Assembly: GCF_965638725.1 (NCBI RefSeq)
Contig: NC_134950.1
Span: forward strand, 136,081,636-136,145,635
Source of the DNA: Aptenodytes patagonicus
Lineage: Eukaryota; Chordata; Aves; Sphenisciformes; Spheniscidae
Reading direction: 5' to 3'
Length of the DNA stretch: 64,000 bases
Part shown: positions 1-13,000 of the stretch, one piece after another
Position numbering within the stretch: the first letter of the stretch is position 1
How the letters are laid out: every line of letters begins with the position of its first letter
The notes under the pieces: model-generated
Databases searched by the model: none
What the model was told of the DNA's origin: nothing
The model's input: only the letters and a program-made list of their open reading frames with translations
Made by a program: the position numbers and the translations under genes

Positions 1-3000
1 TAAAACATAACTTTTTGTAGGAAGATATCAGTTTCATTTATGTTTTCAAGAGAGAACTATAAAAATATTTTATTCATGGTTGACACTAGAATATTAAGAG
101 GAAAACCATAAGTCAAAACTAAGCATCTGACACTGTCAAAATACTTTTGTCAGTTGTTTCAGAGCTCCCAAAATAAAAATTGCAGAAATTGTGTTTTTGC
201 AGGAAGTGTTGACTTCTTATTTCTATGTGAAAGGAAATTTCAGAGCATCTGTTTTTTGTTCCTAGGTCAGCATGATTTTCTTACCTTTTTTCCCTGACTT
301 TTTATACGCTTTGGATACTGAAACTGTTTGCATGGAGGACGTCAGACCAGGAGTCTCCAGAGCCCTCTGCATTTGATACAAAGCTCTTGGAACTCTGCTC
401 ACTTTAACCACTTGGCACTTCCTTGTAGTACCAACTAGTGGAGTTATCAAAGGCTCTGTAGGAGAGCAATGCGAGTTCTGGGCATCTTTGAAAATGTTAG
501 CTGAATTTCTAACCAAGACTACGGACCACTCTTAATTCTGCAGCGAGTGTTGCTCTGTCCTAACTGAAACAGAAGGGCTGCTCCACAATGGTGCTACTGC
601 CCACCTAGCAGCGCGTGCAGTTGTTATGGTCACAACCAGCCTGGCCTAGGCTGGCACTGAGACAGAGGACCAACAAAATGTCACTTTGGAGTTCTGTCTC
701 TCTCCCTGAACAGTGCCCTTCTCGGTGTCTTACCGGCTGCGGATTTGCTATGAGATCAGATGACTGGAAATAACTGTTATTTTTTTCCCAAGGTCCAGAT
801 GTACTATCTTTTAAAAATGGGCTGTGTGTTGAATTGAGCTTTAAGAATGTGGTCATATGACAGAGATTACAGTCGTTAAGTATTTATTTATCAAGGATTT
901 CTATTTTTAAAGAAGCTTACAACTCCATTATAGTTCGCAATGTAAATATAAGAACTTGTAATGAAAAGGTGCAGACCAAAAATAATGAAGCAGGCAGAAG
1001 CTGTAGGTTCCAAATGATGTTCCTGAGCAATGAGAATGTTTTATGAAATCCGAAGGAAACTTCTTCCTGGAAATACTGTTTCTGTAACAACACTGACCAG
1101 CCCTGACTGCTGGGGAAGTGGAACAACAGTTCTGATTCTTTGTAGCCCTCCTCTTAGAGGGCAATTTGAAATGGATTGCTAATGGCAAAAAAACTGCCGT
1201 AAACACAAGACTAAAAGGCAGTAAGTGATGTGCACACCTATGCACAGAAAAATAAACACAGTAAAAAGAAAATATATTGCATGCGGTTTGGTACATTTAG
1301 AATATTTAAGGCTAATATGGTAAGAATGCCTGAAACACTAAAATAATGTAGGAGTTATTAAAATCTATGGAAGTAACATAGGGTGAACCACTTTCTTTTG
1401 GTAATGTGAGCTGACATTGCAGAACTCTTAATGTGTGTCATATGCTATGTGTGAAGAATTTGCCTGCCTTTTGTTTGTGGATGATTCATTACTTTTCCTA
1501 ATCATTAGAGTCATAACACATCAATAACGGAAAAATTAATACCTAATGACAGTATGATCTCAGTATATCTCTTTGCAATTATCAGGGTCACTTAGTATGT
1601 CACCTGTGTCACAAGCCACATCAGTACCCAGCCTCCCTCCTGACACTGTACGTACCCTGGGTCTGAGGATGCAGGCTAACAAACTCCTGCTGCACTGCTG
1701 TATCTTTGCTCCCATCGCTTGTTCTTTGGTCCATGCCGCTCTCGGAACTGCAGGACTGAGCAGTAAACCAGCTCAGGGAACAGAAGAGTGTTTAAAAAAA
1801 CTTGTTTTTTCTACTTGATTCTCTTCAAACTGAATTGATTTGGCGGTTTGTGTAACTGTTGGGTCACAAAAACCAGAAGGGTCTCAGGAATAGGTACAGG
1901 CAGCAGGTGGGAAAGACATTGTGATGGGAGCTGCGTATGCCTGCACTGTTGTTGGCAGAAATAGTGGTGGAAATGCAGAGAAACTCAGACAAAGAGTTTA
2001 AAAAACCCCCAAAACCATTAAGTGTTCTGGCTGTGATTTGGATGGATATTCTTTCTAAGGTAGAAATTTATTATCTCACTCATAAAGTTCCATTTGGTTG
2101 TTCCTAAGATTATGGCATTTAATTGTCTCTCTTAATCTCAGTAAAATAATAAAGCTCTTTTACACCTTTGTTGGAACTAATATCATCTTTCTTTTCAGGA
2201 AAACAGACCTGTTTTAACCAGTGTCATAGAAACTGATGCCAGAATGAATATAGACCGTAACACAGTGGGAGTATTCTAAAGACAAATGGCTTAGTAAGAA
2301 AGCCATTTATATTCTAAAAGCAGTTTTTATGTGTTATAATTTGTATTATAAAAGATCCTTGAAAATAACGCATACATTTTATTGTCAATAAGTTAAAATG
2401 ATATACTAGGTATCTATGGAAATGAATGGTACAATAGCACAAATCTAGCTACAGCTTAGACAGAAAGATACTGACGTACATACACAGGATGGCCAGGAAA
2501 TCTCAGTAGAAGAAATGCATTGAACCTACCATTTTTTCAGGTTCAAGGCTCCGGGGAAGTCAATAAACTTTTGTGTGAACGCAGATTATCTACATGTATA
2601 GCGTCATTTAGGAAACTAAGACTGGTAAGGCATAGAAGAGCATGGCTTTTAAATGAGTAATTGTATGGGACAATGCTTTGTGACAGTAAGTGTTGGCGGA
2701 GCTAGTTCGGGCTCTGTCATTACATGATGTTTGACACCGACCAAATCACAACCTCCTTGCCTTGGTTTCACCACACAGCAATTAGATTACTGATTAATTT
2801 AATCTCTATTAATCCTGAAGATTACCATAAGCATGTGCTTCTGAGGATTAAAACTTAATCCTCAAAGCATACTTGCAAAGAAACTCTGGTCCTAACAACA
2901 AATGTAAACTGAATTTTAATTAAAACAAAAAGTAGCTAATTATGCAGCATTCAGTTTTATTCCAAGTTCATTCTTCAGAGCAATCCAAGGATGGAGTCAG

Positions 3001-3440
3001 TAGAAAAAAACCTGCGAAAAAGAAGACAAGTACTTGTAACTGAAAAAGGCCTTAGAGTGCTGTGGAATGAGACTTGCCCACAATTGCTCCACTTTGGCAA
3101 GGCTGGTAAGAATCCAGTATCTAAGTAATAATAAAGACACGCCTGATAAAAATTAAGAAGCGTTCAATTATGAAGCATTCTCATTAAGGTGCCTGGAAAC
3201 ATCCCTTGCGGAGCTGTCAGCCAGTATAATCGTCTCTTTGTTAGGGCTGGGGAAGTTAAAGACTTTATTTTGCTTTACAGTCCCATTAGTCAGCCTATCG
3301 CCAGCTCTATTTTTGTTTCTAAGCGATGGTAGCCGGAGGGATAGGGGAAGGCGGGGGGTGTGTGTTTTCGGATAGCGGTAAAATACACGCATCTGGTGCC
3401 GGCTCCCTCAAACCCATCCCAAGCGCTGCCGCTGCGTGTT
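1..3440. other. Upstream intergenic DNA, no gene recognised
   Basis: AT-rich DNA upstream of the CpG island. I see no exon with splice sites, no CR1 tail and no RNA gene. Open frames here are short and look random. The only structured element I noted is a perfect inverted repeat with TAATCC arms at 2842-2864. In mammals the neighbour on this side of HYCC1 is the divergent gene KLHL7; I see none of it here, so it would lie beyond the window. Confidence 0.6.
2842..2864. repeat. Perfect inverted repeat carrying TAATCC motifs
   Basis: The arms TGAGGATTAA (2842-2851) and TTAATCCTCA (2855-2864) are perfect reverse complements with a 3-nt spacer. A third TAATCC lies at 2810-2815. TAATCC is the core recognised by OTX/CRX/PITX-type homeodomains, and facing cores are typical of dimer sites. 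It lies about 1.1 kb upstream of the probable transcription start. Function is inferred only from the motif. Confidence 0.35.
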
Positions 3441-3802
3441 TTGTTCTGTGTGACAGCTCCCACCAGCGCTCGCAGGGCAGTTCCGAGAGCGGGCGCTTCC
3501 CGCAGCCCCGGCGGCAGCATCTCCCCTCGGGGCACGACCCTCCCCAGCGCCCCGGGCTCCGCCTCAGCTTCCCCCGCGGCGGGGCTGGGTGCTGCCCGGC
3601 GCTGGAGCCACATTCCCGATTCAGCCCCGGCGGGGAAACAATGACTTGTTCTCCCCCCGGGGTTGCCACCGCCTCTCACGTTTCCGGCCCTGCGGCGGCT
3701 GGACGCGGCGGTGCCCGCCCCTCCGGGGCGCCCTCACGGACCGGTGGCCCCCACCCGCCCAGCCCCGCCGCCGCCCGCCCTCGGAGCGGGGCAGCACCAC
3801 CC

Positions 3803-3888
3803 ATTGGGGGAGAGGAGGGCGCGGGCGCCCGCACCGTCCGCTCTGCCACCCTATTGGCTGGCGTGACCGCGCTTCGTCCTCCCATTGG
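3803..3888. promoter_or_regulatory. Three inverted CCAAT boxes
   Basis: ATTGG occurs at 3803-3807, 3853-3857 and 3884-3888, spaced 50 and 31 bp apart; the last two are ATTGGCTG. This clustering is typical of NF-Y dependent promoters. They lie about 80-220 bp upstream of the candidate first-exon donor, so transcription probably starts between about 3890 and 4000. Confidence 0.6.
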
Positions 3889-3899
3889 CTGCGGCCGCC

Positions 3900-4022
3900 G
3901 CCAGGCAGCGGCGGGGTCGGGCGGTGCCAGCCCGCCGCTGCCCGCCTTTGCCGCTGTCGCTCCCGGCGGGCGAGTAAGTCCGCGAGCGGCCGCGGCGGCG
4001 GAGGAGCTGCCGGGCGGGAGGG
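3900..4022 (+). other. HYCC1: Probable non-coding exon 1 of HYCC1
   Basis: A good splice donor (GTGAGT) begins at 4023, just after the CCAAT cluster. A second donor (GTAAGT) at 3974 is an alternative end. The first coding exon has a splice acceptor 10 codons before the start ATG, so an upstream 5'-UTR exon is required, as in other vertebrate HYCC1 genes. The 5' boundary is a guess; transcript 5' ends would be needed to fix it. Confidence 0.45.
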
Positions 4023-7000
4023 GTGAGTTTGACTAGCGGCCGCTCCCGCGGAGCCAACTTTTCCCGCGCGGGGCTGGGGCAGCCCTCTGCGCCGCCGGGA
4101 CGGTTTGCGGCCGTTGGGCAACTAACGGCCGGTTGAAGAGAGCCCTTCTGGCTCCGGGTCCCGCGCGCCGACTCCGCGGCGGGCTCCCCCGCCTCGCCCT
4201 GGGGCAACTGTCGGCGCGCGGCTGGAGCGGCCGTTACCCGCCGGGCTCGCGCGCGGGGACGGGAGGGGGCGGCGGTGGGTGAAGGGCGCGGGGGGCGGCG
4301 CGCGGCGGAGTTGCCGGGGGAAGGGCCGGTGCCCGGGCGCGCCGGGGGGCGGTGGAGGGGCAGGGCAGGGCGGGGGGCCGTGACAGGCTCGGCGGGCCCC
4401 CCTCCCGCCTTGCTGGGGAGAGCCGGTGTCTGCCCCCGATGCGGGGCGGGATGAGCGGGGCCGCGGGGTGGCGCTCCGGGGACCGGCTTCAGCCTCCCCC
4501 CTTCCCGCCGGTCCCCGTGGAGCGCCGCCGGCATCCCGGCCGCGTCAGGCCGCCTGCCGGGGTCCTCCCGCGCCCAATCTCTCGCTCGGCTTCCGGGCGG
4601 CGATCGGGGAGGGCAGAGGGGGGAAGCGGCGGCCTCGCCGGGGCGGCTCGGGGCTGGCGGGGCAGCGGTCACTTGTGTCGCCTGGTGGAGGCAGCTGGGG
4701 GGTGCGGGCAGCCGGCTGCGGGCGAGACAAAGGAGCTGCTCCCGCTCGTCTCCCCGGAGCAGGGGGCAGGCAGCGTGGTGCCTGGCAGCAGACTTCCCGC
4801 TCCGTGTGCTGGGCGCGTGTGCCCGCTCGTGGGAAGATTTAGGGAACAGTTTAGTGGCGTGCCGTGAAATACGTTCATTCTAAGCCATCTCTGCTGTATG
4901 TTTTTTTTTCCTGCCACGTTGACTTCGGTGTCCGCGGGTAGGGATGCGAGAGGTGGCAGCAACAGTTATAATTGCTGAGTTTGCGGCTGAGGTTTTTAAG
5001 TAGGAAGTGCCGCAGACTGCAGGGGGTTGTGTCTGTGTAGGCTTTGTTATTTGGCTTCACGCGCGTTGAACTGAAGGAACTTTCCATGTGCTTTGTGTTT
5101 TAAAGGTAATGGTAAACGCAGAGGTAATGCCTGTGGACTTGTCTTGTTCCCTGTAATCCCGAAAGCCATCACGTTTGTTTCCTGTCCAGCTCTGTCCCGA
5201 AAAAACTCCTGAAGTCTTAAGTTCACAAGGAAAAGATTTGTGTGCTCGAGGATTATTAAGTCTTGTTAGCATTGATCTTTCATAATTTTTAATATACACT
5301 GCTAGTGTGTGAGAAGATGACTATAGAAGAACAAAATATGAAAGTTTCTATTAAGTGATTGCTGTTAGGTTTGTTAGCTGCAAATTCAGATATGGTGATT
5401 AGTTTTTTTTAAAGACAACTTGAACAAATGACACTGCAAAGAAGGAAAAAGCAGTTTTATGTAGCAAAGCGTAGAGTGACATTGGTGATTGTTTTTCATT
5501 GCATCTAAAAGGCTTTTCTGCGGCTTTTCCCTCCAATAATGCAGCTAGATGCTACAATGTCTTTTCAGAAGCTTGTGCTTTCCACTGAATGCCTTCCTCT
5601 ATGGCAGTGCCTTGCTTTTGTTGTCCTCTTCACCTTCCAACAAGTTCTTTTATGTTGTGAAAAATAAGTAATGTTGTAAAGCTTGGTCAAATTAACTTCC
5701 AATCTATTTTACTTTCATCAGTGAAATACTTTTGGTAAGAGTAATATACTTTCAAGTTGAGTTTTAGATCCATCTGGCACTGTTCTTGGATGTATTTTTT
5801 CCTCCAGAGTAAGAAGACAATATGAAAATACTACTTTTGAAATGCAAAACTCGGCTGCTTCTCTTCTGTGATAATCTCTTTGTGAGACAAAGTACTTTTA
5901 ACAGGCCTTTTATCAGAGGGGTGACAATTTTGAGGAAGTTCAGTATTGCTTTAGATGATTTATTAACTGTAGCAATTCACTTCCTTTCAGTGTTGAGCTG
6001 TTTTAAAGGTACAAGTTAAATTTATTCAGACAGCTTCTTACAAGGAAAAAGGCTTTCCTGGGCAGAATAGTGTTGAACTCCTGCCATAGTCTCCTGAATG
6101 GGAGGGCTTTCTTTCACTTGCAAGAGTCCATGGTAGACGTGTTCACAGGCATAGCTGGGTAGTTAAGTCACTTGGATTCTAATTTTGCAAGGACTTGTAT
6201 CGCAAACAAGCACGTGCTTGAGATATTGCAAGGGTAGGCACTACAAATGGTATGTGTCATCTATATTTTACTTAGCACAATGGGGCTGGCTCTAAGCTGG
6301 GAGAAGAGCCCATTTACTGATGCATATGTTATGACTGTATCAAACCTAATAGTAAGTCACTGAGTTAAAGTCTAATTCTTAGTACATGTTAGTGTAAAAC
6401 CCCAATATCTTGAACCTTCTCTGTATGTTCATGTCAGGAAATGCATTTTCATTAAATCCTCCCTTAAGGTAAATATTAGGTTCTCCTTTAACCTGTCACT
6501 GACTTTCACACATGCAATGTGAAAATCACCTTGTTCATTCTGGAGACTTATATTATAAATTATCAAATGTTGGCTAATGTCTGGCTATTTTAATTAGAAA
6601 ATAAACATACATTTTATGGCCTGATGTGACACTGTTTTGTTTCAGGTTGTGTGGAAGATGCATAGTTTGAGAGATCTGCCTGATTTGTGAGAGAAAGTCA
6701 CAGTTCCCAGGCTTTCCTTTGGGACTGAGAGCCTGTGGAGTACTCTTTATATTTGAGTTTTTCAATTGAAACTTTCATGAGGCTGAAATGTTTATGTTGA
6801 TGAGAATATTAAAATTCAGGAGCACTTGGGTTCCTAACAAAGATCACCTGGGCACTCTGCAAACATACAAAGCCTATATCGGGAACAGCTTAGACTTAAA
6901 TCTGTTAGGTGGATCACCAGGTCAGGTTTCATTCCCAAGCCTTCACTTAGACAAATACGCTCTCTGCGTAACCTGGCATGCTTCCTCTCTCCCAGATGCA

Positions 7001-10000
7001 AGATTGGTTACAAAGCTTATACTTAAGTCTGCCATAGGATTTGTGTGGGTAGTTTTGTTAGCATAAATGGAGATTACACATATGAATCAGTGCACTTGTG
7101 TGTTACTTACAGTGTTACCAGTTACCAAGCAGTCAGTCTTCCAGGAGCGATATGCATGAAGTTTAAGCCGGAGATCCTGTCATGCTGTATAGGAAGTGAG
7201 AAGCCTGACAATATGACCTTCACTGTGTGTATGCTCTGTCTTCCTTGAAGTTAGGAGAACTAGAGTCTGTATCTCTTATGCTTTAGAAAATCTGAAGACT
7301 GCAAATTTGTATTTGTCTTCTGAGGTGTAACAGCTTGATGACTGGAGTGACTGTAATCTCTAAGACTTCTTCCATGGTATTATGAAAGTACAATGTGCTT
7401 AAAACCTGCATTTTATATGCAGCGTTTTTCAGTGTGTTGGTTTGTACTTGCTGGGATGTACTTGAAAGTATTTGTTGTTTTACTGGAATATGATAGTTTT
7501 CCTGATCAACAAAATCATGGCTTTGATTTGTTAATGCTGTTCTGTTTAATTATGCAAGTATAAAAAAAACAACAACCCACCACCTTAATTAGAATTGTAG
7601 GCATGATATCTTTTCTTTAAAATCCATATTTTCTTTCTTTTCCAGAAAAAATGGCCCTTTCGGCAATTTGCTGTCCTCAGTTGCCAGAATTGAAATGGTG
7701 GTGTATTAAATGCACGTTGGGGAGTGGAGAATGTGTTGGAATCAAAGCATTTTTTTATTAGCATCAATTAATTAGGAACTTAAATTGGATTAATTTGTTT
7801 TGAAATGCTTTTTGAGATAATCTTGGAAGGCAATAACAAAGTGGTGTCAGGATAAGGACTGAAATCTGTGTCAGATCAGTGTCGTTGAAGACAAGGAATA
7901 CTGAAGTATGAAAATGTTTTGATATGCAGCATATTGCTGCAAGGCCATGTTTAAAGCTTCTAGGCTGCTCAAGCTCTGCATGCCATTAAAATGTTTTATT
8001 GGTTCCTGCATTGACCAGAATCTTCCCTATACTCTATAACGTATGTTATAAGTGTACGCACATACTTTTAAGATGAAGTACTTCTGCATGCTCTCAAGAT
8101 TTTCTTTATAAATGACTGACACTTAAAATATTTTAAGTTTTTTGAAAACATTGGTGAAATTTAAAAAGCTTTCCATGAGGCTGCTGCATTTGTTCTTATT
8201 GTAAATCATCAGATTTCTATCAGAATTTTGCTGGAACTTTGTTAGCATGAAAACTCAAATACTCCTGGATTAGATTAAAAAACCAAAAACAACACCTGAA
8301 AGATCCAACAGCTATAATAGTTTTCAATTTATAGCACATCTAAAATAATGCAGGATACGAAGTGTTTTCTTGTACTTCTGGTGAAACTGTTGTGAAGCCT
8401 TTCTCCTAATTAGGACCACGTCCAAGAGCAGCAGAATAAAAATAGAATGTCGGCTTAGTCTGGGAGGGTGACTGTTACTTACAGCGATTTCTTTAGACGC
8501 ATCCCCACATGAACTTACATGCTTTGGTAACAACTGGGAAGGTAGTGAATGAAAGCAGCATAACTTACAGCCCAAGTGAGTACTGAAATTGTCTGAATGT
8601 GACCCTTGTCATTGCAGTGCCAGAAATGGGAGGATGTTGATGTATTTCTTTCAGTGTGACAAATTAAGGGCTCTGTTTATAAGGCTTCAGTGTAACTTCT
8701 AAATGGTGTACAAATTTAAAACAAGTGGGTTCGATAAACAGTTGTTACTAGGAGTATTATTTATTAGAACTGGAATCAATAAAGCATGTGGAATTTGGAC
8801 AGGTATTTAATAATCATCACTTTTCTGTATGGAACATGCCATGAAAAGCGAAGGGCGTGCATGAAAACATTTCTGAGTTTATTTTAAATGATCAGCATTG
8901 CTGAAGAATCATCTGATTGTTGAGAGGAAGACTGGAAATGGGTTATCTCTCCAAAACAGATGTATGTTTGTGTTCTTCTGTCTTGAACCTCTGATGATAT
9001 GAAATGCTGTGTAGCAATCAAAGCATAATAAAGAAATTTAGGTAAAAGCAATACTAACTGAGTAGTAAAACACACCTATTGCTGATGCAAAAGTCGTTGA
9101 GTGTTTGTATTCCATCCTGATTGGTGTAAGAGCTCTCATTCTAAACTTAGTGACAGCAACTGTATATTTTGGGCACTTTTGATAGTTATTAAAGATGCTC
9201 CCTTGGGTAAGAGATAAGATATCCTTTACATTTTGTTACTTTTTTCTCTTTGGAAGCTAACCTTTAATTAAAAATAGCATAGTATGCTCTGAAGCCGCAC
9301 GGGATACTAATTAACTCACTTCAGTGCTTAAAGCCATGCTGTCTCCTAAGGTTTCCTGCTGTTGGCACTGGATAAATATTTATGCTTCAACAAGGCATTA
9401 ACTTCAGCCTGCTGAATAGTGCATACAACTTTAATATTTTTGTTAATACTAAACACCATGATTCAGTACTATTACTATATTTTATTGCAATTCTTTTTTT
9501 AGAAAGGGGGAAGAAGCCCGTTACACTTTAAATATGTGATAGAGAATTAAATCTAATACTTAATAATTAAGCTGTCTAGCAGTCTGAGTATTGTACAGAA
9601 GCTAGTGCTGGATAATACAAGTTCTTCATGAATGTCTGGTTAATGGACAAGGCTGTACTATATCCTTGTGGTTTGTTTTCAAGTACTTGAATCCCATTCT
9701 CATACGTAAAGACAATTGTTTTGTATTTTTAATTCTTTTTAATCCTACAGTATTTGCTATATTAAAGGAAAAGACTGGAATATGTGTAAAAGCATTAAGT
9801 TGACCTAATAAATCTTAAAAAAAATGCATTTAACAGGTTTTTAATACCAGCCACCATCTCTGAAATTTAGGATACCGTGAATACTTTCAGTCTATCATGC
9901 AAGACATGTTGGGTATACTGTACTAACATCTCTATCTGAGGAAGCCGGCTCTAGGATCTTCAGGTACAAAAATGAAAACTTTTTTCCCCAGTAACACTCC

Positions 10001-13000
10001 TTCTAAGTGATTGCTGGCTGAAGAAAATTGTGTTACTCTTCCAGAGTTGAAGTAGGTTGCAAAATCAGACTGCGACGTCATATATTTTGTGTTAGGCTGA
10101 TGAAGGGAAATTTTTTTGAAAGCGTGGGGAGGAGTGATGCTAGGAAATTCCTTAGCTCTTGGTACTTAGTGCTAAAGCAAGAATTTTATGTTCCTTACAG
10201 TAACTTTACACTGGATTTTGCCAGTGAAATTCTGAGTATTCTCCTATAGCTTGTGGTTAGTAGCACATCTGGCAGAACCAATTACTGTCTACTCAGTTAA
10301 AATAATACCTTTCTTACTGACTTTCTTTAGGTTGTGCTGAAATACCTACCTGCTTCATGTCACGTGCTGTGGACATGCTACTGCTTTTACTCGGTTACAG
10401 CTTTTAGGCTCAATAAGCGGTAGTCTTTCCATGCACATCTCTTGTGCTCCTAATTATATTGACTCCATATGTCAGGTCTAGAAAGACTAATGGGCTCCTG
10501 CATTTTTTTTCCTGCTTTGAACTAAATTCCCAGTGCAGCAGCCAGAGGAGAAGGTGAGAGGCTTTTGACAGTAATTCTGCACATCTGCTTATATATGCAT
10601 TCTGTAGCTTTGCCAGTGCTGGTATAGTATTTGCCAATCCCTGCCTGTCTTGAGAGAATGTGATTTACATTTAATTGTAAAGCTGAGGAAAAAAATTCAA
10701 GTTTCTTTCCCCCCTCCCTGTTTTCTCAGCAGCATTTTGTGTCAGTACTGTAAACGATGGGTTTCTTTACCACAGTTCTGTTGTGATGAGGCACTATACT
10801 TCAGACAATCAAATTTGTCATGTTATTTAGTGAAACACAACAAAGGGAACATCTGTTTTGCAGAGTACTTAATGATACTGCTTGAAGTATCAGAATTCTG
10901 TTGTTTCAGCTAGAATTGGTTGAAGTTTTGTTGAATTTTCAGTACTGTGTGCAAATATAGCAGAACTACTCTTCTAGCACTTTTGCATGATGTTAGAGAT
11001 TGACTGAGTAGATTAGCAATCTCTGCTCTTAATTTTTTTGCTGCCTTAGTAACTTTTGTTTGGCATACATATTTTCAATATTATTCTTTTTGTCTTATGC
11101 CAAAATTTAAGAGTGTCTGAAGCATATGCATTTGCACTGGTTACCAAGAGTTCTTACTAGAATGTAATGGTTATTTGTGCAGTGATATTTTATCCCAAAC
11201 TGTTGTTATGGGTAAGCTGTAGCTGTACAGGTAAAACTGATAAGGATTTTCCACTTGAAACTTAACATAATCAGAGAAGATCTCTAGACTGTGCAGTTCC
11301 TTTGCATACATAATGCATATATTCATTCCTTCCTTAAGGAAGTAATGAAGAGCTTTGATTCATTCCCATTTTAGTGGTATTTTAAAGTGTCTTAGATGTT
11401 TTGTCCTATTCTGGCAAAGAAGTGGATGAGAGTTCACCTATGTTCACAAAGTTGCAGCAATCCAGTGAAACAGTGACAAGGACTAACTCAACCATTTATA
11501 ACTGCTTTTTGGTGTAGTAAAATAAAAGTCCTGTATAAATTCAGTAGCAGCAGTAGGATGTGGTTATACTTGATGTCAAGGGAAGAAGGAACACCTAAAA
11601 GAAGGTCCCTGCTTGTACAGTAAACAGAGGAACTGACAAAAGTGTGAATAGGAAGTTAACTGAGTGATGAAACAGCAACCGAATGATGCCACATTTACCC
11701 TTCAAGAGGTTCCTTAAATGTGTCTACTGATTTTTAAATGATAGTTGTATGATCCTTTTGTGTTGTGCACACCCCCCGAATGTCATACTGTTTGAAAAGT
11801 GGCCATTCACTGAGATTATATTTGTTGCTTCCTCTCATGTGATATAGCTTGCTTTGCTCTTGGTTCATTGCAACTCCTCTTTCCTATGGGTATGACAGTT
11901 TTTTACAAACATAACATGTTGCTTCCTATGGTTGTTAAGCTGTATTGACGTGGTTCAGCTCTGGTTCATTTGAGTCCACTGTGTCCCAAATACATGTGTA
12001 GTCAATGACCAATTTCCATGTATTGTCATAATTGCATCTGCCATTCAAATGACTTTTCAGTTGTTGCTTATAAGCAGAATACAGTAAATCAAGTTCCAAG
12101 TTTATAGACTTCAGATTATTATAGAAACAACCTTTGACTACTCTGTTGTTAGGCTACAGAAATATTTGTCAGGCTCTAAATCATGAAGTCTGTGCTCCAA
12201 ACCAGGGCTCTGAATTTGTAACTGAACACTGAAGTACCGCTCACTTATTCTGGAAATACTAGATATGTAGGTCCTAAAGAATGCACTTAGAAATCAGGCC
12301 TGTCTTGAGCAGAAGACATCTTGAGACTTAATGAGAATGCAAATAAAAGAAACGGGAACAGAAAATGAATGCATGCTCTGTTATTTTAATCTTAAACTGT
12401 TTTCTGCCACCTAAGTGATATCAATATAAATTCATTAGAAACTTTCTGTTATAGCTTTGGAACAACGGCAGATTACTTGGTGATACCATTTACCCTGGAA
12501 GTCTGTACATGAGTTGCTCAAATAAGAGTCCCTCTAGAATCTGTATAACTTGAGTTTTGTTAGATTTATATTTCTTTCTTGGAATAATTAATATTCTGAG
12601 CTTTAGATGCTTTCATGAAGTGGGAACTTTTTACTTGAAGAGCTTTTTCATCTAACATGAATTCAACCTAAATTAATATGCCCTACAATGTAAGACAGTT
12701 AACACCTTTTTTCTGCTTTGCCACTATTATGCTTTTGGGATTTGACTTTTTTTTAAATTACAATACAGAGCAAGACATGTAGGGTAGTAAATTGTCTGAG
12801 ACTTCAAGTTGCACACACTTCTGTGTGCATTGAAATTATATGCGGTAGTAGAGCATTTCATGTTTTGGATGTAACTTTTCTGAATGAGACAGAAGTGTGG
12901 GTCCTGCTGTTACTTTTTAAAAATTTCAGTTAAAATAGTCATGTTTTTCTGTTGCTTATAAAGTATGTAAAATACACGAAGTTCTTCTTAGGTGCTCTGA

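Larger units (their letters stand above)
3450..4860. promoter_or_regulatory. HYCC1: CpG island promoter of HYCC1
   Basis: A sharply bounded stretch of very high GC with dense CpG, surrounded by AT-rich DNA. It contains three ATTGG (inverted CCAAT) boxes at 3803-3807, 3853-3857 and 3884-3888, GC boxes (for example near 4265-4272), an E2F-type site at 4060-4067 and a run of MYB-type YAACNG sites at 4108-4135. No TATA box is evident, as is usual for a dispersed CpG-island promoter. It is the only such island in the window and lies upstream of the first coding exon in the right orientation. The long reading frames on both strands inside it are by-products of GC richness. Confidence 0.85.

Noticed and set aside
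1..3440. Exons of the expected upstream neighbour KLHL7
   Set aside because: No Kelch or BTB-type coding segment with splice sites is visible; the gene probably lies beyond the window.
3290..4867. Many long open frames on both strands in the CpG island, the longest 273 codons on the minus strand (3851-4672)
   Set aside because: They are rich in Pro, Arg, Gly and Ala, overlap in several frames, and follow from the scarcity of AT-rich stop codons in GC-rich DNA. No domain or splice structure supports them.
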